In this document: piece by piece, positions 35,607-45,724 of the stretch
Numbering within the stretch: the stretch's first letter is position 1
Layout: each line of letters opens with the position of its first letter
Assembly (NCBI GenBank): GCA_963699805.1
Contig: CAVOVH010000008.1
Span: 489,615 to 553,614 of the forward strand
Origin: JAGTVG01 sp963699805
Lineage (GTDB): Bacteria; Bacteroidota; Bacteroidia; Cytophagales; Cyclobacteriaceae
Direction: 5' to 3'
DNA length: 64,000 nucleotides
Notes under the pieces: model-generated
Told to the model about the DNA's origin: nothing
Seen by the model: the letters and a program-made list of their open reading frames with translations, nothing else
The model's database searches: none
Made by a program: the position numbers and the translations under genes

Positions 35607-38162
35607 ATGTTAAACTGGAAAAACATCACTTTCCTGTTAATAGGAATCATTTGCCTGCCATCTTGTTATTCCAGGTATGAATCTTATCAATTTCCTGTTG
35701 CCGATCCCCCATCCAGACCCTGGACCCGCTGGTGGTGGATGGGTAGTTCAGTGACCCGGGAAGGGATCACCCGGCATTTGGAGGCCTTTGCAGAAAAAGG
35801 AATGGGGGGTGTTGAAATTGTACCCATATATGGAGAAAAGGGGGATGAAATGAACTTTATCCCTTATCTGAGTGATCGATGGATAGAAATGTTGATGCAT
35901 ACCCTGAAAGAAGCTGAAAGGTTGGATATGCAGGTAGACCTGGCACTGGGTTCCGGATGGCCGATGGGAGGACCCTGGATCCCCGGGAAATATGCTGCCA
36001 GAAAATACTCGTCCAGAAAAGACCTTGAAGGTGTGCCGACCCTTCAAAAGGTAAAAAGGGCTGCCCCGGAGGCGGAAGGATGGGTCGTTGATCCTTTTAG
36101 CCAGGAAGCGATCGGTTTTTTCCTTCATCGGTTTGACAGTCTGATCGAAGCGATTAGAATTATGGATCTCCCTTTGAGGGCTGTATTTAATGACTCCTAT
36201 GAGGTATATGGTGCCAACTGGACCTCCTATTTTTCTGAAGAATTCCGTCAAAGAAGAGGTTATGATCTGCTGACCGTTTTCCCTAATCTGCTAGACAGTT
36301 TGTCTTCCGGGACTGACCCTTCAGGATGGTCGGATTACCATCAGACCATTCACGAACTATTACTGGAAGCCTCGGGTTTTACGATTAGGAAATGGTGCGA
36401 TTCGCAGGATGTCCAGTACCGTTACCAGGCGCATGGCTCTCCCGCCAACCTGCTGGATCTATACGCAGCCGCACACATTCCGGAGACTGAATCATTTGGA
36501 AGCAGCCGGTTCAGCATTCCAGGCTTGTCCTATGATCCTGATTATGATGTTGAAAGATTTGCAAAGCCGGATCCATTGATCATGAAATTTGCTTCCTCCC
36601 CGGCCCATATTTCAGGGAAAGATCTGGTAAGTTCCGAGACAGGGACCTGGCTGGGAAATCATTTTAAAGTTTCCCTGGCCCAGGTCAAACCACAGGTTGA
36701 TGAATTGTTCCTGGCAGGCATCAACCATATTCTATACCATGGGATCGCTTATTCCCCCTTTGACAAATCCTTTCCGGGGAGACGGTTTTACGCGGCCACG
36801 GATTTTGGACCTTCTTCTGCACTTTGGCCGTACCTTGATGAATTGAATCATTATATTACAAATTGCCAGTCCATCTTACAGCACTCAGTCTCAGGCAATG
36901 ACCTGCTGGTCTATTATCCGGTTTTTGATCTCTGGGAGAAAAAGGGGCCTTCGGGAAATATCCTGATGCAGGATGTCCATAATCCTCAAAACTGGCTTTA
37001 TGGAACATCTTTTGGTGATATCGTACAAGATTTATGGGACGGGGGTTTCGCATTTGATTATATTTCGGATAAACAGCTGGATGAAATCAACAGGGACCTG
37101 ATCAAACTGCCGGATTCTTATCGGGTATTGTTGATCCCGGGGACGTTCACCCTGCCCATTACCACCCTTAGAAATATTTTGTCCTTATCGGAAAAGAAAC
37201 TGAAAGTGATCTTCGTGGATCGTTTTCCCTCAGGGGTGCCGGGGCATCATTTTTCCCTGGAGAGAATGGATACCCTGATCACCCTGTTGAATGGGATCGG
37301 ACATTATCCCATCGAAAAAACCAATCGGAAAGACCTGGCCAGCCTGTTAAATCATTGCCAGGTTCACCATCTGGATTTTGGTAAAAAGGGATTGTATCAC
37401 CTCCGGAAAAAACACGGGAATGGATTCATCTATTTTATATCAAATTTGGGATCTATCCATTTCGATCAGGACCTTGAATTTCAGGAAAAAATTGAATCCG
37501 CAGAATATTATGATCCCGAAAACGGAATAAGGGGTTTTGTTCCCGTAACCAGTAAAAACAAAACAAAGAAAATAAGGCTTCAGCTTCCACCCGGGAAATC
37601 TTTATTTTTATTTACTTATCAAACCAGGACCCGGGGGGATGCTTGGGATTATGTAAAACCGGCAGAAGAAGGCTTGATCCTCGATTCCGGCTGGAAATTG
37701 TTTTTTTCAGACAGTATTGGTCTGGATCTGGATGAACTGGTCAGCTGGACCCAATTGCCGTATCCATGGGCTCCATATTATTCAGGAAAAGCTATTTATG
37801 AGACATCGTTCAGGATCGGTACAGTCTACCAGGAATATGAGCGATTTATCCTTGACCTGGGGAAGGTGTGTGAGATGGCCTCGGTAAGTATCAATGGTCG
37901 GGCGATCGAAAGGACATGGCATCTCCCTCATGAAGCAGTGATCCCCTCATCCTCCCTAAAGGAGGAAAATATTCTGACGATCGAGGTGGCAAATCTTGAT
38001 GCCAACCGGGTCATTCAACTGGACCGGGATCATGTTCCATGGAAAAACTTCTATGACATCAATTTTGTGGATATCACCTATCAGCCTTTCGATGCTTCCA
38101 AATGGAAACCACTCCCTTCAGGATTGCTCGGGCCTGTCAGATTGATCCCACTCAATAATTAA
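35607..38162 (+). CDS. GH106-like glycoside hydrolase lipoprotein
   Basis: An 851-residue exported lipoprotein (lipobox LPSC, Cys near 18). The start of the mature part, PWTRWWWMGSSVTREGITRHLEAFAEKGMGGVEI, resembles GH106 alpha-L-rhamnosidases, followed by DLALGSGWPMGG and a long TIM-barrel region with SSETGTWLGNHF and INHILYHG. The C-terminal ~150 residues form a galactose-binding-like beta-sandwich (WKLFFSDS, LDLGKVCEMASVSINGRAI). It likely cleaves rhamnosides or related sugars; substrate not proven. Start ATG 35607, immediately after the MFS gene. Confidence 0.85.
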   Translation: MLNWKNITFLLIGIICLPSCYSRYESYQFPVADPPSRPWTRWWWMGSSVTREGITRHLEAFAEKGMGGVEIVPIYGEKGDEMNFIPYLSDRWIEMLMHTLKEAERLDMQVDLALGSGWPMGGPWIPGKYAARKYSSRKDLEGVPTLQKVKRAAPEAEGWVVDPFSQEAIGFFLHRFDSLIEAIRIMDLPLRAVFNDSYEVYGANWTSYFSEEFRQRRGYDLLTVFPNLLDSLSSGTDPSGWSDYHQTIHELLLEASGFTIRKWCDSQDVQYRYQAHGSPANLLDLYAAAHIPETESFGSSRFSIPGLSYDPDYDVERFAKPDPLIMKFASSPAHISGKDLVSSETGTWLGNHFKVSLAQVKPQVDELFLAGINHILYHGIAYSPFDKSFPGRRFYAATDFGPSSALWPYLDELNHYITNCQSILQHSVSGNDLLVYYPVFDLWEKKGPSGNILMQDVHNPQNWLYGTSFGDIVQDLWDGGFAFDYISDKQLDEINRDLIKLPDSYRVLLIPGTFTLPITTLRNILSLSEKKLKVIFVDRFPSGVPGHHFSLERMDTLITLLNGIGHYPIEKTNRKDLASLLNHCQVHHLDFGKKGLYHLRKKHGNGFIYFISNLGSIHFDQDLEFQEKIESAEYYDPENGIRGFVPVTSKNKTKKIRLQLPPGKSLFLFTYQTRTRGDAWDYVKPAEEGLILDSGWKLFFSDSIGLDLDELVSWTQLPYPWAPYYSGKAIYETSFRIGTVYQEYERFILDLGKVCEMASVSINGRAIERTWHLPHEAVIPSSSLKEENILTIEVANLDANRVIQLDRDHVPWKNFYDINFVDITYQPFDASKWKPLPSGLLGPVRLIPLNN

Positions 38163-38463
38163 GAAAAAACAGGAGATACCCTGGGTACGATCCATCCATT
38201 CTCGGATAATCAAAGCATAAAAATCAATATGGCTGGTCCCGCCGATTCAAAGGATGGATTGAATTTCATTATTCCTATCGTTAAAGCGATTATTTCATTG
38301 CTGATTAGGCCTGATAGGAAGAGTTCGGAATTTTCCCAGTCCTTGTTCAACTTTCTGTGTCTTTTTCCAGAATTATTCCTGGTACTTCATATCCGTTGAA
38401 AGAATGTAACGATCTTTTAGATGATCTTCAAAAATGTCTTTCCTAAAATGGAACTAGGTCGGA
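38163..38463. other. Intergenic spacer without recognisable gene
   Basis: 301 bp between the convergent GH106-like and DUF1080 genes. I see no ORF, RNA gene, repeat or good terminator hairpin. Confidence 0.55.
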
Positions 38464-39066
38464 TTAAAGCTCCTCGATCTTCAGATTCCTCCAGGCTACT
38501 TTAATACCTCCGCCGGAATGGATCTGGAGAGCAATCGAACCCGTAGCCTTGCCAATTTTTTCATCCCTCAGATCGATCATTTCCACTCCATTCAACCAAG
38601 TAGTCACATGATCCCCAACGACTCGAATACGCATGGTATTCCATTCTCCCATTTTCAATATCTTTTCCTTTTCCGGCTCCGGTTTGATCAACCATTCTCT
38701 CCCATATGATTCATAAATCCCACCTGTATTATGTCCCGGAGGAGCTACTTCTGCCTGCCAACCGGTTATTTTCGTTCCTTCGATGGATGATCTGAAAAAT
38801 ACGCCACTATTCCCATTGGCCTCCTGCTTGAATTCTACTGTCAGGTCAAAATCCTTATAGGAATCAACTGTCGCCAGATAGCCGTATTCCTGATCCGGGC
38901 CACTCTCGCAAATGAGTAAACCGTCATCTACGTACCATTTTTCGGTTCCGTATATTTCCCATCCTGTCAGATCTTTCCCATTGAAGAGCGATTTCTTTTG
39001 TGCCTGGGACATGATCGAAATCAGAATAAAAGAAAGGGTTAAAAAAGCAGTTATAAACTTATTCAT
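38464..39066 (-). CDS. DUF1080 (3-keto-disaccharide hydrolase-like) secreted protein
   Basis: A 200-residue protein with signal peptide (cleavage after MSQAQ) and one compact DUF1080 domain: SLFNGKDLTGWEIYG, FDLTVEFKQEANGNSGVFFRS, WQAEVAPPGHNTGGIYE, GEWNTMRIRVVGDHVTTWLNGVEM, GSIALQIHSGGGIKVAWRNLKI. Several family members are part of glycoside-cleaving pathways, and it lies next to a glycoside hydrolase and sugar porter, though convergent to them. An inverted repeat sits 40 bp upstream. Confidence 0.9.
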   Translation of the reverse strand: MNKFITAFLTLSFILISIMSQAQKKSLFNGKDLTGWEIYGTEKWYVDDGLLICESGPDQEYGYLATVDSYKDFDLTVEFKQEANGNSGVFFRSSIEGTKITGWQAEVAPPGHNTGGIYESYGREWLIKPEPEKEKILKMGEWNTMRIRVVGDHVTTWLNGVEMIDLRDEKIGKATGSIALQIHSGGGIKVAWRNLKIEEL

Positions 39067-39105
39067 TGAAGTATGTTATGATTAAAAAGCAACAGGTAAA
39101 AATTG

Positions 39106-39127
39106 ACTTAACTTCTTTTAGTTAAGT
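39106..39127 (-). promoter_or_regulatory. Inverted repeat upstream of DUF1080 gene
   Basis: Perfect 8-bp arms ACTTAACT (39106-39113) and AGTTAAGT (39120-39127) around a 6-base loop, 40 bp before the DUF1080 start codon. The AT-rich stem and its position favour an operator over a terminator. Confidence 0.35.
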
Positions 39128-39293
39128 TGCATGAAATATTTTGAAAGTAAAACAAATATAAGATTGAAAGGTTATTTTCCCTTCAATCCTCAGGATCTTT
39201 TTTGTGAGAAACGTTGAAATTTTCCTTTATAGTTGGGTCCGTTAACCATGAATGAGCCCTGATCATTCTTAAATCCTTCTAAAAGAACAAATA

Positions 39294-40688
39294 TCAGGAT
39301 TCAACCTGGGAGGAAACTGCTTCCATCAGTTTATCAATGCGTGAAGCGATCTCCTTTTTATCGATCTCATAAAGATAATGGTAGGCTTTCTTTAAATCTT
39401 CCAGATTGATTACGACATTCAGATTCATCTGGTTCAACGTATGATATATTTCGATCGCCTTTTCCGGTCCTTCTTCCATGGCCTTTTCTGCCAGAACCTG
39501 GGTATAATTCAAATGTTGTGAAAGCAGGACATCTTCAATTTTCTTGGCAATGATGTGTTTGGCTCTGCAATCCGTGTGATCCATCACAAGGATTGTGCTG
39601 TTATCATCTACATATCTGAAAAAAGCTGTTCTGAAACCATTCCATAAACCATTATGATAAACGACCTGCTCATCCCCTTCCAGCTCTTTTAAACGGAAAC
39701 CGAATCCATAGGGAATTTTCCGTCCGTTATTCAACTTGCCGGGGGTAAAGGCCTCCTGAAGGGTTTCCCTGGTTACAAGCTTTTCCGTATATAAAGCGCG
39801 GTCCCACTTATACAGATCAGAGGCTGTGGCATATACGCCTTTATCGCCAACCACGCCATCATTGCGCGTCTCCTGAATCGGATAAAATCTTCTGTATTTT
39901 TTATATCCCAACAGGCGGTTTTTACTGTCCCTGCTTCCATCTGCCCGACTGTAAACAAAGGAATCTTCCATTTCAAGCGGAAGAAAGATGCTTTCTTCAA
40001 CGAAATCCGCAAATGACATCCCGCTTACCCTTTCGGCAATCAGTGCAAGTAGCATATAACCTGTATTTGAATAATTGAAACGACTCCCTGGCCTGAAATT
40101 CAAAAACATTTTATGTTCGGCAAGTAACCGAACCACCGCATCGTTGTAGGGGAACTCATCCTTGTCCAAATATTTTTCAACAAAATACATGTAGTTGGGT
40201 AGTCCTGCAGTATGATTCAAAAGATGTCTGATGCTTATGCTGTCATAATAATGGTACTCGCTACCCGAGAGTTCAGGAATATATTTGACCATTTTATCAT
40301 CATAATCCAGAAGTTTCCTTTCCTTGAGAATCATAATGGCCATGGCAGTAAACTGCTTGCTTACAGAAGCCAGTTGATAAAGGGATTCTTCACTTAAGGT
40401 ATCCCTGTTATTAAAATCCGCATAACCAATGTAGTTATTGAAGAGGATCCGGCCATGATGAACGACGAGGATATGTCCGTTAAAATGATATTTTTGATAA
40501 CTCTCTTCCAGGATCTCATTAAACTCATTCACTTTGTCTTTTAAAAAGATCTGAGTAATGTTCTGCCTATCCTGGTCAGTTAAGGTTTCATTTTCAATTC
40601 TGACCTGATGGTCAATACCCGACAGGTTCAGTGAAACACTCAGCATATAAAGAAAATACAAGAACAAGTTTATGCCCAGATAAATCAT
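39294..40688 (-). CDS. Serine hydrolase, beta-lactamase (class C/PBP) family
   Basis: A 464-residue exported enzyme. The N-terminal hydrophobic segment may be a signal or anchor. Catalytic motifs: SxxK in LASVSKQFTAM, YxN in FNYSNTGYMLL, and HNG in YHNGLWNGF (replacing KTG). A C-terminal extension of ~100 residues (KAIEIYHTLNQMN) follows. The family includes esterases and D-amino-acid peptidases as well as beta-lactamases; resistance is not implied. Monocistronic. Confidence 0.9.
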   Translation of the reverse strand: MIYLGINLFLYFLYMLSVSLNLSGIDHQVRIENETLTDQDRQNITQIFLKDKVNEFNEILEESYQKYHFNGHILVVHHGRILFNNYIGYADFNNRDTLSEESLYQLASVSKQFTAMAIMILKERKLLDYDDKMVKYIPELSGSEYHYYDSISIRHLLNHTAGLPNYMYFVEKYLDKDEFPYNDAVVRLLAEHKMFLNFRPGSRFNYSNTGYMLLALIAERVSGMSFADFVEESIFLPLEMEDSFVYSRADGSRDSKNRLLGYKKYRRFYPIQETRNDGVVGDKGVYATASDLYKWDRALYTEKLVTRETLQEAFTPGKLNNGRKIPYGFGFRLKELEGDEQVVYHNGLWNGFRTAFFRYVDDNSTILVMDHTDCRAKHIIAKKIEDVLLSQHLNYTQVLAEKAMEEGPEKAIEIYHTLNQMNLNVVINLEDLKKAYHYLYEIDKKEIASRIDKLMEAVSSQVES

Positions 40689-40940
40689 CTTTTATCGATC
40701 GTCATCCCTAAAATTTCTTTCTTTTTTACCATCATAACACACTCACCCCTTGAAATGAGCATGGCTTTTGAAATTACACCTGTTTACACCTCAAAGTCAC
40801 CAAAAATACAAAAACTTTCTCACTAATGACCTTTTCGTATGTAATTCATCAGAATTCCATGCATTTATCATTATTATACTTTAATAATCAAAAAAAGGTG
40901 GTGGTAACCCCCATAAGTCATCTAAATTACAGAATATGAA

Positions 40941-41405
40941 TTACTTAACAGAAACGAAGATGTCAATTTTTGCCTTTTCAGGATCATAGGCATTCATATC
41001 ATACACATCAAAATCCGCCAGATATCGCCTTTCAAATTTTTTTTCCTTATAAATATGATTCCAGGATTCGAATACCACGTACGGAAGTTTTCCAACCTGA
41101 TGATAGACCGCATATCTTGATTTAGGGAATTTTCTCCCGATGAGGCCTTTCGGAACATGATCAATTGATTTCACGAGATTCCCGATGATCACGCGGTACC
41201 TGCCGGATTGATCTGATACGTAATCACAATAGAGGTTATAAACATGGTCGTCTATCCTACCTGGTATCAGATCAGAAATGCCTTCCTGAAACCATTGCTG
41301 CCATAAATTATAGATATCAGTTCCTGCAATTCCATCTTTATTGATCGTCCAGACAGAAATGCCCATGATCTTAAAAGCGGGTTTTTCGATGATTTCAAAA
41401 TCCAT
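40941..41405 (-). CDS. GyrI-like / AraC-effector-binding domain protein
   Basis: A 154-residue stand-alone small-molecule-binding domain: EIIEKPAFKIMGISVW at the start, IYNLWQQWF, YRVIIGNLV, KFPKSRYAVYHQVG and FDVYDMNAYDPEKAKIDIFVSVK at the end. It has no DNA-binding part. Proteins of this type bind hydrophobic ligands or sequester toxins; the ligand is unknown. Confidence 0.85.
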   Translation of the reverse strand: MDFEIIEKPAFKIMGISVWTINKDGIAGTDIYNLWQQWFQEGISDLIPGRIDDHVYNLYCDYVSDQSGRYRVIIGNLVKSIDHVPKGLIGRKFPKSRYAVYHQVGKLPYVVFESWNHIYKEKKFERRYLADFDVYDMNAYDPEKAKIDIFVSVK

Positions 41406-41570
41406 AGGATTTGAATTTATTCAAAACGGTGATTTATGAAATTAATTTATGAATAATTGCCATTAAATTAAAAAAAGAGGAAGTATTTTCAACATTCCGG
41501 ATCTTTTATAATGGAGAAGTTCATGGGATCAAGGGCCCAGTCAATGTAAGGATAATAATTTATATTAGTA

Positions 41571-42059
41571 CTAAACCAGATCCCACTCAGGTTGAGGCCT
41601 CCCCTTCCAATACCAGATGATCAGATCCGTCATGGGGGGTTCCCCACCCAATTCGCGTAGTCTGGTTGCATTCTGTCCCCGGTGATAATGACTGTGCGTT
41701 GTCATTTGCATAAAAGCTTCTATACGAGTTATCGTGAATTCCGGATTGTTAAACCATGGAATGATAACCTTTTTATCCAGCATTTCTTCTGTCAAATCCT
41801 GCATAAATTCCTGGATCATACGATGCGTTCCCTGCGCATAGGCCTTTAAGCTGGCCGGTTCCTCCAGCACTTCGTCGGGAAGTTTAATTTCAAGTTGCTG
41901 AATGGCGAGTAAAAAACCATGTTGTCCCTGGTGAATATGATTCAACCGATACAATATTTTGGGATCCTCCAGGGCCCTGGGGAATTTTTCGAAGGCATTC
42001 CAATGCACTGTATCCGCCCATAATTGATGATTAAGCAGATCATGAATGAATTGTTTCAT
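41571..42059 (-). CDS. DinB-family protein
   Basis: A 162-residue four-helix bundle of the DinB/YfiT type with probable metal ligands His in LNHIHQGQHGF and in THSHYHRGQN. Such proteins are often thiol-dependent transferases or stress-induced, and no substrate is evident. I start at ATG 42057-42059 (MKQFIHDLL), which overlaps the end of the upstream NTF2-like gene by 20 bp; the longer frame to 42125 lacks homology. Confidence 0.85.
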   Translation of the reverse strand: MKQFIHDLLNHQLWADTVHWNAFEKFPRALEDPKILYRLNHIHQGQHGFLLAIQQLEIKLPDEVLEEPASLKAYAQGTHRMIQEFMQDLTEEMLDKKVIIPWFNNPEFTITRIEAFMQMTTHSHYHRGQNATRLRELGGEPPMTDLIIWYWKGRPQPEWDLV

Positions 42060-42447
42060 CCTGGATTCTATTAAGATTACAAAGGATTCTCCAGCAAAGT
42101 AACCAGCGGTTACCTGATTTTTCAAAGATCAGGATCTCCGTACCCGTTTCCTGGTTCAATTGATCGCCAATTTGATATTTAATTTCAAATAGACTGATTG
42201 CAACCGCTGTTTCTTTCAATAAATTAATGGCTGCCAGATCATATTTAAAGAATAATACCCTGGCTTTTCCCATAAAATCCTGACAGGATTTGATCGCTGA
42301 CGATTTACCTTGAATACTTCCCGTTAATTCCGGGGAAAGAAAAATTACAGATTCTGTCAGAAGGTCATTCAGCAGGCTGAAATCCTTATTTGACCAGGCT
42401 TCGTTTATTTTTTTGATTGCCTGATTTATTTGATCTTCAGTTTCCAT
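42040..42447 (-). CDS. NTF2-like (DUF4440/SnoaL-type) protein
   Basis: A 135-residue cone-shaped NTF2-like domain: INQAIKKINEAWSNKDFSLLNDLLTESVIFLSPE, then IQGKSSAIKSCQDFM and a beta-sheet. No signal peptide. Function unknown; it overlaps the DinB-like gene and probably forms an operon with it. Confidence 0.8.
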   Translation of the reverse strand: METEDQINQAIKKINEAWSNKDFSLLNDLLTESVIFLSPELTGSIQGKSSAIKSCQDFMGKARVLFFKYDLAAINLLKETAVAISLFEIKYQIGDQLNQETGTEILIFEKSGNRWLLCWRILCNLNRIQDETIHS

Positions 42448-42657
42448 ATAACAAGAATTTTGCTATAAAAATATATATCTGTATAAGGTCAGAATTTTTT
42501 AAGATTACAATAAATATTCATTTTCCCTCCCATGGATGGAGGTATTAGAAAACAGCCGGTGATGAAATGACCTCGCATTTCCAGAAATGATTTCTTGTGG
42601 ATATAAACTTAAATTACGAATTCAAATGTTGAAACTCCAGCGAAAACAAAATTTTCA

Positions 42658-43368
42658 TCATGAATCGACGGCATCGATCTCCATTCCGCTTTTCAGATGA
42701 TACTCGACGGCAAGATAGGTTTGCATGGAAGGATAATCCAGGAACGATCGTGTATCAAGGTATACCTGTATCATGCGGTAAAACATGGTCAGGGGATTGT
42801 TAAAAAACCGTGCCGGGTTAAGCAGGTCGGAAGCGGACCGAAAATGTTCCTCAACGATTCCGTCCCAGGATTCAGAAGATTCTGCCAGATTTTTCATAAC
42901 TACATTCCGGTTATAATTCCATAGCGGATGTATTTTCAGGGAGAGTGGCGTATGCCCATGATGCCATCGGTGAATAAAGGTCTCATAATCAATGGTTCCT
43001 TTCTTCCTGAAAAGAGTCAATAAATTAACACCCGGAGTAGCTTCAGTATCTTTCCATGTTTTTTGGTAAGCCACCGGGATGGCTTCATCTACCTGATAGA
43101 TACCCGAAAAACCAGGCCCTTTCATCAGGGAATTCAGATCTAATTCTGGCTTACCTTTGATGGAGATGGAGGCAATTTTATCCTTTTTAAAGGGAATGAC
43201 CGATAATAAAGGGGGTTTTTTGACTGTCAGTACTACTGAAAGGCCCTGGATATTATTGTCCCATTCTATCCGATCTAATAACGATCCAAGAATCCTCTCC
43301 TGAAACTGTTGATAGGACTCTTCCTCAGTACCCCTGATCAGACAGATTGATTTGACTGAATTTTTCAT
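42658..43368 (-). CDS. EthD-domain-like protein
   Basis: A 236-residue protein whose second half matches the EthD ferredoxin-like domain (LLTLFRKKGTIDYETFIHRWHHGHTPLSLKIHP, VVMKNL, WDGIVEEHFRS). The first half may be a second, diverged copy (KSICLIRGTEEESYQQFQERIL). EthD-like proteins accompany degradation of ethers or polycyclic compounds; role here unknown. Monocistronic, divergent from the steroid-dehydrogenase-like gene. Confidence 0.75.
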   Translation of the reverse strand: MKNSVKSICLIRGTEEESYQQFQERILGSLLDRIEWDNNIQGLSVVLTVKKPPLLSVIPFKKDKIASISIKGKPELDLNSLMKGPGFSGIYQVDEAIPVAYQKTWKDTEATPGVNLLTLFRKKGTIDYETFIHRWHHGHTPLSLKIHPLWNYNRNVVMKNLAESSESWDGIVEEHFRSASDLLNPARFFNNPLTMFYRMIQVYLDTRSFLDYPSMQTYLAVEYHLKSGMEIDAVDS

Positions 43369-43485
43369 TCCACGAAAATATTACATATTTGAAGCTTTAA
43401 AAGAGTACAAATAAATGAAATCATTCTATTTTAGCTCCTTTAATCATCTGGAATTTTTGTTATTCACCCACAATGATGAATTTTT

Positions 43486-44547
43486 ATGACCTTTTCGTCT
43501 AATCAAAAACCATCCTACCATGTACTGGTGACTGGCGGAGCTGGTTTTCTCGGCAGGCATATTGTCAAAGAATTTCTGGATCCGGAATCGCCGGTAAATG
43601 TTGGAGAGATCAGGGTATATGATCTTGCAGTTTTCCCGGAAAGGCTTCAGGACGATCGCCTGGTGTGTATCCAGGCGGATATCAGAGATTATGATTCGCT
43701 GAAAGATGCCTGCCGTGAGATTGACATGGTGATTCACGCAGCTGCCATTGTAGATTGGGGAACGCATTCCGAACAGGAGGTATATGCAGTAAACGTAGTG
43801 GGTACAGAAAACGTGATCAGGGCCTGTAAAGAGAATGGCGTGCCCATTTTGATCTTTACAAGCTCCCTGGATGCAGTTCATGATGGAAAACCTCTCGTGG
43901 ATATTGATGAAAACCAACCTTATCCGGAGCAACATTCCAACATGTATTGTAAAAGTAAATACCTTTCGGAAGTTACAGTAATCGCTGAAAATTCGGAGGC
44001 CTTAAAGACCTGTGTGCTCCGACCGGCGGATATTTACGGGGAAGGGGATCCCTATCATATTGACTCCCTGATCCATATGGCGAAAAAGGGATTTTATGTC
44101 AGACTAGGTAATGGGACCTCCAGAAGCCAGCACGTCTATGTGGGGAATATGGCTTATGCCCATGTCCTGATTGCCGTCACCATGCTCCATAATAAATGTG
44201 CGGTTTGTGGGGAGGTTTATTTTATCACGGATGGACCCGGTGCTAATTTTTTCAAGTTTTTCGATAATATCGTTGAAGGAGCCGGTCATATCATCTGGCC
44301 CAAAAATCTCTGGATCCCAAGATGGCTCGCTTATACGCTTGGTAGCTTGTCTGAATTCTTTGCCTGGGTCATAAAACCAATCAGGAATTATAATCCCAAA
44401 TTCAGCCGGTTTGCGGTGATCTATACCTGCACGGATTTTACATTTTCTTCCAAAAAAGCAGAACAGCAATTTGACTATCGGCCCAAATACAATGAAAAGG
44501 AAGCACTTGATAGGACCATTTCTTATTACAAAAAACCTTTGTTCTAA
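43486..44547 (+). CDS. NAD(P)-dependent epimerase / 3-beta-hydroxysteroid dehydrogenase family protein
   Basis: A 353-residue extended short-chain dehydrogenase: nucleotide-binding VTGGAGFLGRHI, DMVIHAAAIVDWG, catalytic TSS and YCKSK (YxxxK) and LRPADIYGEGD. The layout with VYVGNMAYAHVLI and a hydrophobic C-terminal region resembles 3-beta-HSD or sterol dehydrogenases more than sugar epimerases. Substrate unknown. ATG 43486 is used; nearby ATGs upstream are out of frame. Confidence 0.88.
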   Translation: MTFSSNQKPSYHVLVTGGAGFLGRHIVKEFLDPESPVNVGEIRVYDLAVFPERLQDDRLVCIQADIRDYDSLKDACREIDMVIHAAAIVDWGTHSEQEVYAVNVVGTENVIRACKENGVPILIFTSSLDAVHDGKPLVDIDENQPYPEQHSNMYCKSKYLSEVTVIAENSEALKTCVLRPADIYGEGDPYHIDSLIHMAKKGFYVRLGNGTSRSQHVYVGNMAYAHVLIAVTMLHNKCAVCGEVYFITDGPGANFFKFFDNIVEGAGHIIWPKNLWIPRWLAYTLGSLSEFFAWVIKPIRNYNPKFSRFAVIYTCTDFTFSSKKAEQQFDYRPKYNEKEALDRTISYYKKPLF

Positions 44548-44591
44548 AGATAGGGAGATAAAAGAAGAGAATTTTGCGTGCCAATAAAAGC

Positions 44592-45557
44592 CTATTGAAG
44601 GTTAAGGTGCAGGTAGGTGCCATTGGATGTAAAATATTTACCACTTGCAAAAGATACCCGGGCTGATCCGTCGCAATTGCCCTGAAAATCCAATACGGCA
44701 TTCCCCAGATCAATAAAACTTCCGGCTTTTACATTCTGAATAAATGCTATGCCTGCTATTGGATTAAAAGGACAAATTTTTAAATCCAGTTGTGTCTGGA
44801 TCAGGGAATGATACAAAATACCGCCTGATTGGCTCCTTGCTTCCACAATCTGTCCTCCTCCATTGAATGTATATAAATCATCATAGAGGTCTGAGGGAGT
44901 CTTTTGTGAATTGATTTCAACAAACCAGACATTTTGTGTCACAGCAGCAAACACATCCGAGGGTTTATCCTGAATTCCCCGTTCCAGTTCCTGATCAAAT
45001 TGAGGATTTGTCAAACTCAGATTCAATAAAGTATCAGACCCTTCTCCCACAACAATGTCCTGCTCAGCCAGAAGTGTAAGAATATTTCCCGTATCCTCCT
45101 GATAAATTACCGGAATGGTATGAATGGCTAACAATTCCGTATTTAATGATCTAAAATCGATATCTGTAAGCAGGATTGTGATCACGCCGTCATGTTCATC
45201 ATTCCAGATCCCGGCAATAATGATCTTGCCTACCGCAGGATTGAATGGGAGAGGATATTGAGAATTAATATCAACATAAAGGATCCCTGCCCCGGAATGG
45301 GTTTCCGAATTTATTGATTGAAAAATAACATTTTCAGGCAATGGATCCCCCTGGAAGAGGGTATTTGCCAAAGAGGCACAATAGCCAATCGTTGCTGAGG
45401 TTCTCAATCCATCCTGCAAAGATTGTATTTCAGGTTCTTGATCAAGTTCCCTGATCTTTCCGCATGAAAGAAGAAAACAGAGGATCGGGAAAATAATCAG
45501 AAGCCCCAATACAGAGCCACCCTGATTAAGAAATAATTGACTGATTTTCCTGTTCAT
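44592..45557 (-). CDS. Hypothetical lipoprotein
   Basis: A 321-residue protein with a long signal and lipobox LLSC (Cys near 32). The mature part contains AGILYVDINSQYPLPFNPAVGKIIIAG and a similar, later ILYHSLIQTQLDLKICPFNPIAGIAFI, which suggests two related beta-domains. No family recognised. It lies alone, convergent with the dehydrogenase gene. Confidence 0.7.
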   Translation of the reverse strand: MNRKISQLFLNQGGSVLGLLIIFPILCFLLSCGKIRELDQEPEIQSLQDGLRTSATIGYCASLANTLFQGDPLPENVIFQSINSETHSGAGILYVDINSQYPLPFNPAVGKIIIAGIWNDEHDGVITILLTDIDFRSLNTELLAIHTIPVIYQEDTGNILTLLAEQDIVVGEGSDTLLNLSLTNPQFDQELERGIQDKPSDVFAAVTQNVWFVEINSQKTPSDLYDDLYTFNGGGQIVEARSQSGGILYHSLIQTQLDLKICPFNPIAGIAFIQNVKAGSFIDLGNAVLDFQGNCDGSARVSFASGKYFTSNGTYLHLNLQ

Positions 45558-45724
45558 TTCAGGTATTCATCATAATGCCATCGGGAACGCTTATTTATTG
45601 ATGATCCTGGCTGCTAAAAAGTAACTTATATGTACTTTAAGATTTGGGATCGAAAACTTTCAAATCAGGATCTTTATCTGCTGCACAAGCCTTTTGGTCT
45701 TAAGGCTAGTTGTTTTTTGACTTT

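Noticed and set aside
39294..40688. Beta-lactamase resistance gene
   Set aside because: The motif set (SxxK, YxN, HNG) fits the broad serine hydrolase family; the KTG motif is replaced and nothing indicates antibiotic hydrolysis.
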